Source: Demequina sp. NBRC 110054
GTDB lineage: Bacteria; Actinomycetota; Actinomycetes; Actinomycetales; Demequinaceae
Direction: 5' to 3'
NCBI RefSeq assembly: GCF_002090115.1
Contig: NZ_BBRK01000004.1
Coordinates: forward strand, 992,001 to 1,056,000
DNA: 64,000 nt
Position 1 is the first letter of the stretch. Every line of letters starts with the position of its first letter. The position numbers and the translations under genes were made by a program. Shown one piece after another: positions 40,441 through 50,508 of this stretch. Under the pieces are notes generated by a model, which searched no databases, had not been told where the DNA came from, and saw nothing but the letters and a program-made list of their open reading frames with translations.

Positions 40441-41703
40441 TCAGACGCCGGGCGGCAGGGGCGGCCCGTCGACGTACTCGTCGGGCGCCTTCTCCTCCTC
40501 GATCGCCGCCGGACGCGCGGGAAGTGTGTCCCGGCGGATCCACCACGCCACCGCAAGCGCGAGCACGGCCACCGAGGCGGCCGCCCACGTCATGACGTCC
40601 ATGCCGGCCGTGTGGCCCGAGACGTCGATCCCGCGGCCCGCGATCCACGCGCCGAGCGCGACGCCCGCACCCATGCCGATGCGCACCCACGCCATGCCCT
40701 CGGTGAGCTGCTCCTGCGACACGACGCGCTGGACGACGGTGTCGGCCGAGGCGAGCAGGGGCGCCACCGTCGCGCCCGCGAAGAAGCCGATCGCGGCGTA
40801 CGCCCACAGCGAGGGCATCTGACCAAGCGCGGCGAAGCCGATCGCGAACAGCACGCTGACCGCCACGACGCGCGCCCACAGCGGCGTGCGCCAGCGGCGC
40901 GCGCCGTAGAGCAGGCCGCCGGTAAAGGATCCGGCGGAGAGCACGCCGAGCACGAGGCCGCCGATCGCGGCATAGCCCACGTCCTCAGCGAAGGCGACGG
41001 TCGTGATGTCCACCGCGCCGAACGTCACGCCGACGCCGATCGTCAGCACCGAGATCGCGGCGACGGCCGCTGGCACCTTGAGCCCGAGCCCCGTCGTGCC
41101 CGCGGCGCCGCGCGCGGGCGGCTCGGTCGAGGTCTGGGAGAGCAGCCACGTCATGCCGACGAGGAGGGCGGTCACGGCGACGAGGATGCCCGCCGCAGGG
41201 TGGACCGTCGTCGCGAGGATCGTCACGAGTGTCGGACCCAGGATGAACAGGATCTCGTCGAGCGCGCCCTCGAGCGAGAAGGCGGAGTGGATCTCGTCGT
41301 CCGTCTTGAGCAGGTGCGACCAGCGGGCGCGCGTGAGCGAGCCGAGCGGGCCCGACAGCGACGCGAGGATCACCCCGATCCACAGGATCGGCTCGGGGCC
41401 GCGCATGAGCGCTGTGACCAGGACGATCGCCGCGCCCACCACGGAGATCGCAGTGAGCGGCCACATCGCCTTGCGCTGGCCCACGCGGTCCACCCAGCGC
41501 GCAGTCGGCACCGACTGCGCGGCCCACGCGATCACGCCGACCGCGGCGACGCGGCCCGACATCTCCCAGCTGCCGTACGTGCCCTCGATGAGCAGGATGA
41601 CGGAGAGGTTGAGCATCGACGTCGGGAAGCGGGACAGCAGCCCGGCGAGGGCGAAGGCGAGCGCGCCCGGGTGGGCGAGCAGCGAGCGATACGTGGTGAG
41701 CAC
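40441..41703 (-). CDS. MFS transporter
   Basis: The 420-residue carrier has 12 predicted helices and is a paralogue of the protein at 18462-19781 (shared TYRSLLAHPGALAFALAG-type start, LTRARWSHLLKTDDE, HSAFSLEGALDEILFI, LTEGMAWVRIGMGAGVALGA). It begins with GTG 41703, 12 bp after the first LppM-type gene stops, so it may be the last gene of that unit. Substrate unknown. Confidence 0.82.
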   Translation of the reverse strand: MLTTYRSLLAHPGALAFALAGLLSRFPTSMLNLSVILLIEGTYGSWEMSGRVAAVGVIAWAAQSVPTARWVDRVGQRKAMWPLTAISVVGAAIVLVTALMRGPEPILWIGVILASLSGPLGSLTRARWSHLLKTDDEIHSAFSLEGALDEILFILGPTLVTILATTVHPAAGILVAVTALLVGMTWLLSQTSTEPPARGAAGTTGLGLKVPAAVAAISVLTIGVGVTFGAVDITTVAFAEDVGYAAIGGLVLGVLSAGSFTGGLLYGARRWRTPLWARVVAVSVLFAIGFAALGQMPSLWAYAAIGFFAGATVAPLLASADTVVQRVVSQEQLTEGMAWVRIGMGAGVALGAWIAGRGIDVSGHTAGMDVMTWAAASVAVLALAVAWWIRRDTLPARPAAIEEEKAPDEYVDGPPLPPGV

Positions 41704-41715
41704 CAGCGCATCGTC

Positions 41716-42690
41716 TCACCTCTCGGGGGTGTCCTCCTGCGCCGGGCCGTCGTTCGGTGCCGCCGGGGGGTCCTCTGGCCCGAGCGTGCCGATGCGGCTC
41801 TCGTGGTTCGCGTCCGGTTCGGGAAGGCTCGTGCGGCGCCGCGCGCGGACGTCCTGGAGCACGAGGAAGGTCGCGCCGCCGATGATCACGATCGCCGCCA
41901 GGACGATGCCGCCCCAGGTCAGGATGGGCGTCCAGTAGATCTGGCTCCGGTCGGAGGCGACGATGCGGATCTCGTCGGGGTCGAGCAGGTTCTCGAGCGT
42001 GAGGGTCGCGGTGCGCCCCTCGGCCGTGCCCTCAGGGGCCTCGGTCACGAGGCCGGGGAACGTGAAGCTCACCGAGACCTCGACCGCGTTGCCCAGCAGG
42101 GCCATGTTCGCGGCGGTGAGCCCCAGGGACGAGGCGTCGCGGGCCTCGTCGGCGGGGATGGTCACCACGAACTCGCCGTCGGTGTGCTCGATGGTGCCGG
42201 ACAGGCCGACCCCGGCTCCCGCCGTTGCGTTGGCCTCGTCGAACACCTCGAGCGGCAGGTCGGTGAGGGTGAGCTCGACGCCGACGAGCTCGCCGTCGTC
42301 GTAGGGGGCGAGGTCGACCTGACCGGGGTACGCGTCCTCGAGCGCCGCGAGCTCGTCGCTGCCCGCGAGCTCGTCGTAGAGCGCGGACGGGTCCAGGGAG
42401 TCGAGGGAGAAGCCCTCCATCGCGTCGTCGCCGGACGCGTCGTCCTGGTCGTCAAGCTCCTCGCCGAGGTCGCCGAGGCCCTCGCCCAGCCCCGAGGCGA
42501 GCCCCGACCCGAGCTGGTCCCCGATGTCAGGGGCGAGCGCGATCACGAGGTGCTGATCGAAGGTGTCGTCCGCGCGCAGCTCGGTCGCGGAGTCGACGCG
42601 CACGCACCCGGCGAGCGCGAGCATCATCGCGCCGGCCGCCACCCATGTGCGGAGACGACGCGGCCGGGACACCCGTGGGAGAACATGCAT
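41716..42690 (-). CDS. LppM-family lipoprotein 1
   Basis: The 324-residue protein has a basic N terminus and lipobox ALAGC (MMLALAGCVRVDSATELRAD), the LppM-type start in which a lipidated Cys is followed by a short beta strand and a 'RADDTF' turn. A helical acidic segment (about residues 50-100), a beta-rich part (VELTLTDLPLEVF, VVTIPADEARD), SFTFPGLVTEAPEG, then a membrane helix (WGGIVLAAIVIIGGATFLVL) and a polar cytoplasmic tail complete it. Mycobacterial LppM affects cell-envelope interactions with macrophages; the molecular function is unsettled. Confidence 0.72.
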   Translation of the reverse strand: MHVLPRVSRPRRLRTWVAAGAMMLALAGCVRVDSATELRADDTFDQHLVIALAPDIGDQLGSGLASGLGEGLGDLGEELDDQDDASGDDAMEGFSLDSLDPSALYDELAGSDELAALEDAYPGQVDLAPYDDGELVGVELTLTDLPLEVFDEANATAGAGVGLSGTIEHTDGEFVVTIPADEARDASSLGLTAANMALLGNAVEVSVSFTFPGLVTEAPEGTAEGRTATLTLENLLDPDEIRIVASDRSQIYWTPILTWGGIVLAAIVIIGGATFLVLQDVRARRRTSLPEPDANHESRIGTLGPEDPPAAPNDGPAQEDTPER

Positions 42691-42739
42691 TCCCCCAGTG
42701 TCTCTCAACACGTGGGCGTCCCGGCCGTGGTCGATCGGG

Positions 42740-43813
42740 TCAGTCCTTCTTCTCGTCGCCGTCCTCGTCGGCCGCGGGGGCCTCGTCCTCGTCGCTCGTG
42801 GGAAGGACCTCGGTCGTCGTGGCGTCGGCCTCGGACTCCTCGGCCGCAGCCTCCTCAACCGCGACTGCCTCGGCCTCCGCCGGCTCGTCCGCGACGGCAT
42901 CGTCCGCGACCGCATCGTCCGTGGACTCCGTCGCCGACGACTCCTCAGCCACGGCATCGTCCCCCTTGCGCACGGGCTCGAACGGCTCGTCCTCGACGTC
43001 GGGGATCACGACGGTCTCGGCCACATCGGTGGCCTCCTCCTCGGATCCGCCCTCGGGCAGCATCGACGGCGCGGCGGGCTCCGCGGGCTCCATGGCGGTG
43101 GCCTCGTCGGCGGCCGCGGCCTCGACGGCCTTCTTCTTGCCCGAGCGGTTGACGAGCACGAGCACGACGACGGCGACAGCCACGACGGCCACGACCGCGA
43201 TCGCGACGAAGATCATCCACATCGGGAAGTCGGAGCCCTCGGTCGCGCCACCGCGAGCCTCGAGCGACTCCGGCGGGTCCAGCAGGTCCCACGTGACCGT
43301 GTGCTTGTCCTCGCTGAGCTCGCCGTTGGTCTCGGTGATCTCGCCGGGGAACGTGATGGACATCGTCATCTCGGCGCCGTCCATGCCCTCGGTCATGTCG
43401 TCCTCGCTCGAGGAGTACGGGCCGGAGACGACGAACTCGTCGCCCTCGCGCGTGATCGCCACGCCCTCGGTGTCGTCCTCGAGCGAGAAGCCCGCGAGGT
43501 CCTCGCCCTCGAACGTGATGGTCTTGCCGACCCAGTCGTCCTCCGTGAAGTCGCTCAGCACGCCGTTGGCGTACTCCGACGCGTCGATGTCGCCGAACAG
43601 GCTCTCGAGGAGCTCCTCGTCGGAGTACGTCGTCTCGTCGTCCGACATGAGGTCGCCCGAGCCCTCGGCGATCGCGTAGGTGATGCTGCCATCCACGGTG
43701 TCGTCGGGCTGGAGGACCAGCTCGAAGTCGACCTTGATGCAGCCGGTCAGTGCAAGCGTGGCGAACAGGGCGACCGCGATGGCCTTCCCTGCGCGCGTGA
43801 GTGTCGCGTTCAT
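42740..43813 (-). CDS. LppM-family lipoprotein 2 with long acidic tail
   Basis: The 357-residue protein has the lipobox LTGC (LFATLALTGCIKVDFELVLQ), the 'QPDDTVDG' turn, the WVGKTITFEGEDLAGF strands, MSITFPGEITETNGE and a membrane helix rich in Val/Ala (about residues 205-228). After the helix comes a cytoplasmic tail of about 130 residues, very rich in Ala, Glu and Asp and ending DEKKD. ATG 43813 is used; an upstream in-frame codon adds six residues. Function unknown; the acidic tail is the largest of the five relatives. Confidence 0.75.
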   Translation of the reverse strand: MNATLTRAGKAIAVALFATLALTGCIKVDFELVLQPDDTVDGSITYAIAEGSGDLMSDDETTYSDEELLESLFGDIDASEYANGVLSDFTEDDWVGKTITFEGEDLAGFSLEDDTEGVAITREGDEFVVSGPYSSSEDDMTEGMDGAEMTMSITFPGEITETNGELSEDKHTVTWDLLDPPESLEARGGATEGSDFPMWMIFVAIAVVAVVAVAVVVLVLVNRSGKKKAVEAAAADEATAMEPAEPAAPSMLPEGGSEEEATDVAETVVIPDVEDEPFEPVRKGDDAVAEESSATESTDDAVADDAVADEPAEAEAVAVEEAAAEESEADATTTEVLPTSDEDEAPAADEDGDEKKD

Positions 43814-43855
43814 GCCGCAACGATCCCACACGCGGGTGCGCGTGCGATAGGGCGC

Positions 43856-44632
43856 CTACCGCTTGGCGAGCACCCTCTCGCCGATCAGCGCGTACGCGGT
43901 CACGCCGAGGAAGGCGACGCCGAGCACCAGGCCGACGCCCCACAGCACGAGGGTCGGGTGCGAGGTGAGGTTGAGGTCGATGTCGAGGCCGAAGAACCCG
44001 CTCGGGGCCGCGTCGGCGGCGACGATCTCCCACGCGGTGTAGCCCTGGGCCTGCGTGAAGTCGGTGACGACCACGGTGTTCGGGTCGTCGGGGTCGATCT
44101 CGCCGACCGTGGTGGACTCGACCGGGCCGGGGAACGTGTAGCGCTGCTCGATCTCGATGCCGGCCGCCGCGATGTCCTCGGCGGAGAGGTCGGCGAGGGA
44201 GCCGTCGGCCTCCGCGTCGCTCGAGGGCGTCGACGTCAGGGTGATCGTCCCGCCGATGTGGCTGTAGGTCTGGGTGGCGCCGGTGCCGTCGTCCTCGCTG
44301 GCCAGGAGCGTGGACATGTCGAGCGGGTCGATCCCCGTGGCGGTGAGCGAGGCCCCGACCCACTCGTCCGTCTCGTACGGCTCGATCGTGACCTTGCCCG
44401 CGAGCTTCTCGTCCTCCTCGACGTCGCCCGTGAGCTGCTCGGTGAGCGACTCCTGGGTCATGCCGGACTCCTCGAGGAACTCGCGGCTGAAGGCCACGGT
44501 GGCCTCGAGGTCGACGGTGTCGTCGGCATGGAAGGTCGCGGTCGACTTCATGGAGTAGCAGCCCGAGAGCGAGGCCGCGGCGGCGACAGCGAGAACGAGC
44601 GCCCCCAGGCGCCTGCGGGTGCGATTCAGCAT
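43856..44632 (-). CDS. LppM-family lipoprotein 3
   Basis: The 258-residue protein has lipobox LSGC (LVLAVAAAASLSGCYSMKST), 'HADDTVDLEATVAFSREFLE', strands VTIEPYETDEWVGASLTATG, the conserved RYTFPGPVESTTVGEIDPDD with NTVVVTDF, and a C-terminal membrane helix (HPTLVLWGVGLVLGVAFLGV) with a short basic end. It is closely related to relative 4 at 44778-45656. GAGGGGGGAAAG precedes ATG 44632, and its leader holds an 8-bp hairpin (44653-44673). Confidence 0.8.
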   Translation of the reverse strand: MLNRTRRRLGALVLAVAAAASLSGCYSMKSTATFHADDTVDLEATVAFSREFLEESGMTQESLTEQLTGDVEEDEKLAGKVTIEPYETDEWVGASLTATGIDPLDMSTLLASEDDGTGATQTYSHIGGTITLTSTPSSDAEADGSLADLSAEDIAAAGIEIEQRYTFPGPVESTTVGEIDPDDPNTVVVTDFTQAQGYTAWEIVAADAAPSGFFGLDIDLNLTSHPTLVLWGVGLVLGVAFLGVTAYALIGERVLAKR

Positions 44633-44652
44633 GGTCTTTCCCCCCTCGACGT

Positions 44653-44673
44653 GCCGACCACCCCCTGGTCGGC
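44653..44673 (-). promoter_or_regulatory. Leader hairpin of LppM-family gene 3
   Basis: GCCGACCA (44653-44660) and TGGTCGGC (44666-44673) pair perfectly around a C5 (G5 in the transcript) loop, between a TAAGGT -10-like element further upstream and the ribosome-binding site. It may affect mRNA stability or translation, or end the previous transcript. Confidence 0.45.
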
Positions 44674-44738
44674 TGTCGGAACCTTAGCAGTGTCGAGTCA
44701 CTCGGTGTCGAGACCTTCGGCGGGGGTTGCGGCTGAGG

Positions 44739-44790
44739 TCAGGCCCGCGGCTCAGGCCCGCGGCTCAGGCCTGCTGTTCAGGCCTGCGGC
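44739..44790. repeat. Four tandem 13-bp units
   Basis: TCAGGCCCGCGGC at 44739-44751 is repeated exactly at 44752-44764, and with two or three changes at 44765-44777 and 44778-44790. The last unit contains the stop codon and final codons of the minus-strand gene 44778-45656, so the extra units lie just past its stop and each carries the same TCA (stop) triplet. Slippage duplication at the 3' end of the gene is likely. Confidence 0.65.
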
Positions 44791-45656
44791 GGCTCCTGCT
44801 CCTGCGGAGCCTCGGGCGCGGGCTCGAACGTGGCGGCGTCAGGGCCGGCGGCGACAGGGGCGGCTACCGGAGCAGGCGCAACCGGCACATCCTCCATGTC
44901 GGGGTCCGAGCCCGTGCCGCGCGACCGCAGCGCGACGATCGCGCCCGCCGCGAGGATCGCGGCCAGCACCGCGCCGCCCGCGGCCCACATCCACCAGGCG
45001 ATCCCGGAGGAGGTGCCGTCCGAGGCGACGATCGTCCAGTCGGTCAGGCCGAAGGTCTCCTCGAAGTCGTCGATGACGACGGTGTTCGGGTCCTCGGGGT
45101 CGATGTAGCCGATCGTGGTCGACTCGACGGGGCCGGGGAACGTGTGGCGCACCTCGAAGTCGAGGAAGGCCGCGAAGTCGCTGATGTCCATGCCGTACGC
45201 CTCGAGCTCTGCGGCGGCGTCCTCCTGCTCGGCGAGCGCCTCCTCGGAGCTGAGCGAGGAGACCGTGATCGAGCCGTCGCCGTAGGTGATGGTGGACGCC
45301 GGCGTGTAGGCGGCGCTGTCCGAGGTCTCGAAGGCGGCGAGCTGCTCCTCCGTCGCGCCCTCGACGGTCATGATGATCCCCGCGAGGCCGTCCTCGGCGT
45401 AGGGCTCGATCGTGAAGATGTCGGTGAGGCCCTCGACGTCGGTGAACTCGGACGTCGTGTCGTCCACCATGTCCTCCGCGGTCATGCCGGAGTCCTCGAG
45501 GAGGCTCTCCTCCATCGCGACGATCATCGTCATGTCCATCGTGCCGTCGGCGTGATACGTCGTGGAGGTGCTCATCGTGTAGCAGCCGGACAACGCGAGC
45601 GCGGCGGTGATGGTCAGAACGAGCGCGCCCAGGCGGCGGCGAACATGGCGAGTCAT
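44778..45656 (-). CDS. LppM-family lipoprotein 4
   Basis: The 292-residue protein begins MTRHVRRRLGALVLTITAAL with lipobox LSGC and 'YHADGTMDMTMIVAMEESLL', followed by FTIEPYAEDGLAGIIMTVEG, RHTFPGPVESTTIGYIDPED with NTVVIDDFEETFG, and a membrane helix (WWMWAAGGAVLAAILAAGAI). A Pro/Ala/Glu-rich cytoplasmic tail ends EPPQA. The TFPGPVESTTIG and IDPEDPNTVVI segments are nearly the same as in relative 3, showing recent duplication. GAGGGGAT precedes ATG 45656. Confidence 0.8.
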   Translation of the reverse strand: MTRHVRRRLGALVLTITAALALSGCYTMSTSTTYHADGTMDMTMIVAMEESLLEDSGMTAEDMVDDTTSEFTDVEGLTDIFTIEPYAEDGLAGIIMTVEGATEEQLAAFETSDSAAYTPASTITYGDGSITVSSLSSEEALAEQEDAAAELEAYGMDISDFAAFLDFEVRHTFPGPVESTTIGYIDPEDPNTVVIDDFEETFGLTDWTIVASDGTSSGIAWWMWAAGGAVLAAILAAGAIVALRSRGTGSDPDMEDVPVAPAPVAAPVAAGPDAATFEPAPEAPQEQEPPQA

Positions 45657-45779
45657 GGAGATCCCCTCAACTGCGTGGGCCCACCCCGAGCCCGCGTGCC
45701 GAAACGCTAGCAGGGCCGCGTCCCCCAGTGCCAGGGTTTTCGTGCCCGTGCTCGTGCCAGGACCTTCGGGTGAAGGCGC

Positions 45780-46511
45780 CTAGCGCTTGCGGACGAAGCC
45801 GAGGTAGCCGGCCACCGCGACCACGAGGACCAGCGCGCCGCCGGTCGGGAGCAGCCAGGCGGGAAGCGTTCCCTCGGACTCGACCGTCGTGAGCGCGTTG
45901 ACCTGGAGCTCGTCGACCGACGCGAGGATCTCCGCGTCCCACGTCACGACGGTGCCGTCGACGTACGCGTTGGCCTCCTGGATCGTGCCGGGCGAGGTGA
46001 GCGTGACGGTCGAGGAGCCGGCGACGTCCTCGACCGCGATCGCGACGTAGAGCTCGTCGTCCGCGGCGAGGGCGAAGCCCGTCTGATAGGCGTCGTCGCC
46101 GGTGAGCTCGTACGTGATGTCCACGAGCACGAGGTCGTCGGTCACGGTGGCCACGGCCGTGCCGGTGGAGTCCTCGGAGTCCGCGAGCTGCTCGTCCATG
46201 TACTCCTGCGTCGTGCCGTCCCATGCGACGTACTCCGCGAGGTAGGCGTCGAAGGCCTCGCGCGGGTAGGCGGTCTCGCTCACCCAGGTCGCGGTGCCAT
46301 CGGCGTGCAGGTCGATGTCGGTGCGGCCGTCGACGCATTCAGAGTCGGACGCGTCGATCGACGACGCGTCGCACGTGTCGGGGAAGCCGTATCCGGACGT
46401 CGCCGCGCTCGGCGAGCCAGACGCCGCATCCGCAGGGGTGTCGGCCGCGGCCGCTGGCGCGAGCGTGAGCGACGCGACGGCGAGCAGGAGCGAGGCGGTG
46501 GCGGAGCGCAT
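45780..46511 (-). CDS. LppM-like secreted protein 5 with C-terminal anchor
   Basis: The 243-residue protein has a Sec signal (LLLAVASLTLAPAAAADTPA) without a clear lipobox, a Cys pair (FPDTCDASS, DSECVDG), the relative 'LHADGTATWVSETAYPREAF', a beta-rich middle and VTLTSPGTIQEANAY in the place of the TFPGPV segment. A membrane helix (LLPTGGALVLVVAVAGYLGF) ends with RKR. It looks like a diverged member of the neighbouring LppM-type group. TAGGCT at 46518-46523 ends 6 nt before ATG 46511, so it is probably leaderless and starts the minus-strand cluster. Confidence 0.72.
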   Translation of the reverse strand: MRSATASLLLAVASLTLAPAAAADTPADAASGSPSAATSGYGFPDTCDASSIDASDSECVDGRTDIDLHADGTATWVSETAYPREAFDAYLAEYVAWDGTTQEYMDEQLADSEDSTGTAVATVTDDLVLVDITYELTGDDAYQTGFALAADDELYVAIAVEDVAGSSTVTLTSPGTIQEANAYVDGTVVTWDAEILASVDELQVNALTTVESEGTLPAWLLPTGGALVLVVAVAGYLGFVRKR

Positions 46512-46649
46512 GGGGACAGCCTAGGAGCCGCGCGCGGGCGCTCCCGACGAGGAACCCCCATGCGCCGGAGATGGCGACACGCCGTGTCATTGGTCCCATC
46601 GGAAGCGGCCAGGCGTCTGTGTACCGTCTGCATGTCCATAAGGGGGGCC

Positions 46650-47660
46650 ATGAACAACCGCACTACGATCTCTGCCGCTGTCGCGGCCATGTCCATCGCA
46701 GCGACTCTGTCCGGGTGCACGGGCGGCGACGACGCGACAGAGCAGACCACCGTCGAGGCGTCGTACGCCTCGGGCGTGAACTACAACTACTCCTTCGACG
46801 CCTCGGGCAAGGCCGACTACCAGGTCTCGTTGATCGCGTACAACGACACGGACGAGACCATCGCCGCATCCGACCTCGAGCCGATCACGCTCTACCTGCT
46901 GCTCGACGCGAAGGTCGACGGGTCCGAGGCGTACACCGACCCGGACGACGGCGCCACGTACTACGCCGTCCCGGTGCTCGACTCCGATTGGGGAGACCTG
47001 AGGGGTGGCGCGTGGTACTCGGTCGAGGGCCTCGTGAGTTTCGCGGACTACGGCACCACCGAGGACCACTACATCGACTTCCGCATCGCGGCGACCGCCG
47101 ACGGGGCCGCGGGTATCGCGACGTTCGACGGATTCGGCGGCGAGCCCTGGCCGGTCGACTACCCGTACAACGTCATCGACTTCTACTCCAACGTGCCGCC
47201 GGAATCGTTCGGTGAGGACGCCACGGGCGACTGGGAGTACGTGGTGGACATCCCGGACCAGAACACCGTGGAGGTCTCCTTCCCCGTCGCTGACATCAGC
47301 GGAGCGAATGAGGAGGGCTCGTTCGTGATCTACGTGATCCTCACCGCCGAGGTCGACGGCTCCACCCCGCTGTACGACGACGGCACGCTCGTGGGCTACA
47401 TGTATCCGGTGACCGAGCCGCTCAACTCCATGCTCCTGGAGGCCTACGCGGCCGACGCCGACCAGGGCGGTACGACGATCTCCACGACCATCGGCGACGG
47501 GTCGGACGACATCAGCCTCGCGGACATGGTCGTCGGGGAGGCCCTGTGGGGCAACGACGTCACCGAGCTCATCGACTTCGGTGACGAGGGCGCGGACGCC
47601 CAGCTCGACGAGGGCTTCATGTCGTACGGCACGGGAGGGCTCACACCGATCGGGGACTAA
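46650..47660 (+). CDS. Secreted lipoprotein with two copies of the 'VDG-AYPL' domain
   Basis: The 336-residue protein has a lipoprotein signal ending LSGC (AAMSIAATLSGCTGGDDATE). Two related beta-rich units follow: ITLYLLLDAKVDGSEAYTDP with TYYAVPVLDSDWGDLRGG, and FVIYVILTAEVDGSTPLYDD with YMYPVTEPLNSM. Both resemble the single unit of the lipoprotein at 39678-40370. ATG 46650 follows AGGGGGG closely; an alternative in-frame ATG at 46632 adds six residues. It is transcribed divergently from the LppM-type cluster. Function unknown. Confidence 0.72.
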   Translation: MNNRTTISAAVAAMSIAATLSGCTGGDDATEQTTVEASYASGVNYNYSFDASGKADYQVSLIAYNDTDETIAASDLEPITLYLLLDAKVDGSEAYTDPDDGATYYAVPVLDSDWGDLRGGAWYSVEGLVSFADYGTTEDHYIDFRIAATADGAAGIATFDGFGGEPWPVDYPYNVIDFYSNVPPESFGEDATGDWEYVVDIPDQNTVEVSFPVADISGANEEGSFVIYVILTAEVDGSTPLYDDGTLVGYMYPVTEPLNSMLLEAYAADADQGGTTISTTIGDGSDDISLADMVVGEALWGNDVTELIDFGDEGADAQLDEGFMSYGTGGLTPIGD

Positions 47661-47675
47661 CCGCGCCTCCCGCGC

Positions 47676-47723
47676 GCTCGCTCGCGAGCCTCCGGCTCCC
47701 GAGCGGCCGGCTCCCGAGCGGCC
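47676..47723. terminator. Palindrome and 15-bp direct repeat between convergent genes
   Basis: GCTCGCTCGCGAGC (47676-47689) has perfect 6-bp arms, and CCGGCTCCCGAGCGGCC at 47692-47708 is repeated at 47707-47723. The 82-bp gap separates the lipoprotein and pgm, which converge, so one function is likely transcription termination. Confidence 0.4.
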
Positions 47724-47742
47724 GTCAAGCGCCCTGCGCGCC

Positions 47743-49419
<1,677 letters not shown>

Positions 49420-49567
49420 GCGGTCCAGTCTGGCAGGATCGCGCCGCCATGTCTCGGGTGGGCACGCCACGTTCATGGACGATGCAGGGGCCAGGTCGGC
49501 GGCGAGGTCGGGTCGTGCTCGCCGCCGCGCGCGCTCGGGCCCGTGCGCGGCACTACCCTTGGACACC

Positions 49568-50395
49568 ATGGCGAAGAAGAACCGCGTCCCGTTCGTTCCC
49601 CGTCCCTTCGAGGGCCTGCCCGGAGAGGTCGACCTCGTCGCGATGCGCGAGATCGTGCCCGCCGCCTCGGCGCCCGCGAAGCTGACGGCCGAGTTCGGTG
49701 GGGACGACCTCCTGCTCGTGACCGTCCTGCCCCTGGACCGCCCCGCGATGCGTCGCAAGGACGGCCTGCTGCTCGTCGCGATGCGCGGCGCCGGCGCCTC
49801 GGGCGACCCGTCGCGCGACATCGCCGCGGCGATCCTCGCGTCCAAGGACCTCGAGGAGGGCGACCTGCTGCCGCAGCTCGGCAACCTCGAGGCCGGCCCG
49901 CGCCTCCAGGACATCCTCGACACGTCCGTGGCGTGGGAGGTCACCGTCTCCGACGGCTACGACTTCTGGCTGCCCGAGGGCGAGAAGGACCGCGAGGTCC
50001 AGGCGGCGCTCGAGCAGGCGAACGAGGGCATCTTCCCCACCGTCAAGCTCGCGTCCGTCGACGGCGCCTACTGGTGCCGCATGGGCGCCCGCGAGTACCT
50101 GCGCTGGGGCCAGTCCGTGGATGAGGAGAAGCTGCTCGACGCCCTCGCCCGCCTGCAGGCCAAGCGCGAGACCGCGATCGAGGAGGGCACCAAGCTGCTC
50201 GGCGCGTTCCGCGCGTGCGGCCTTCAGATCCCCGTGTGGGAGATGGTCGCGGGCACCGAGCCCGAGGAGCTCGAGAAGCCGGTGGCGGCCTTCGCGCCCA
50301 AGCTGGCCGAGGCGCTCGCGGACGACTCGCCGCTCACCGCGGACGAGCGTCGCGCTCGCGCGGGCCTCGTCTCGCGTCAGGTCACCATCCGCTGA
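49568..50395 (+). CDS. DUF5926 family protein
   Basis: The 275-residue soluble protein is the conserved actinobacterial DUF5926 type: short Lys/Arg start ([19 protein letters not shown]), [57 protein letters not shown] and a C-terminal helix with LVSRQVTIR. Its function is not established; an early preprotein translocase-like (SEC-C-like) annotation is sometimes attached to such proteins but is not supported here. TACCCT at 49554-49559 lies 8 nt before ATG 49568, divergent from pgm. Confidence 0.8.
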   Translation: MAKKNRVPFVPRPFEGLPGEVDLVAMREIVPAASAPAKLTAEFGGDDLLLVTVLPLDRPAMRRKDGLLLVAMRGAGASGDPSRDIAAAILASKDLEEGDLLPQLGNLEAGPRLQDILDTSVAWEVTVSDGYDFWLPEGEKDREVQAALEQANEGIFPTVKLASVDGAYWCRMGAREYLRWGQSVDEEKLLDALARLQAKRETAIEEGTKLLGAFRACGLQIPVWEMVAGTEPEELEKPVAAFAPKLAEALADDSPLTADERRARAGLVSRQVTIR

Positions 50396-50409
50396 CGCAT
50401 CGGGCCTGG

Positions 50410-50434
50410 GTCGGGGCCCTGTGAGGGTCCCGAC
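50410..50434 (+). terminator. 11-bp hairpin after the DUF5926 gene
   Basis: Arms 50410-50420 and 50424-50434 (GTCGGGGCCCT and AGGGTCCCGAC) pair over 11 positions, one of them G-U, with a GTG loop. It lies 15 bp after the stop and before the promoter of the next gene. No U-tract is seen. Confidence 0.7.
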
Positions 50435-50508
50435 AACTAGGTCACAGGTTCTTCATCAGAAGGTAAAAGGGAGTTTGCGTGGGCCCGCGCAGTCGCTACG
50501 CTGAGTCC

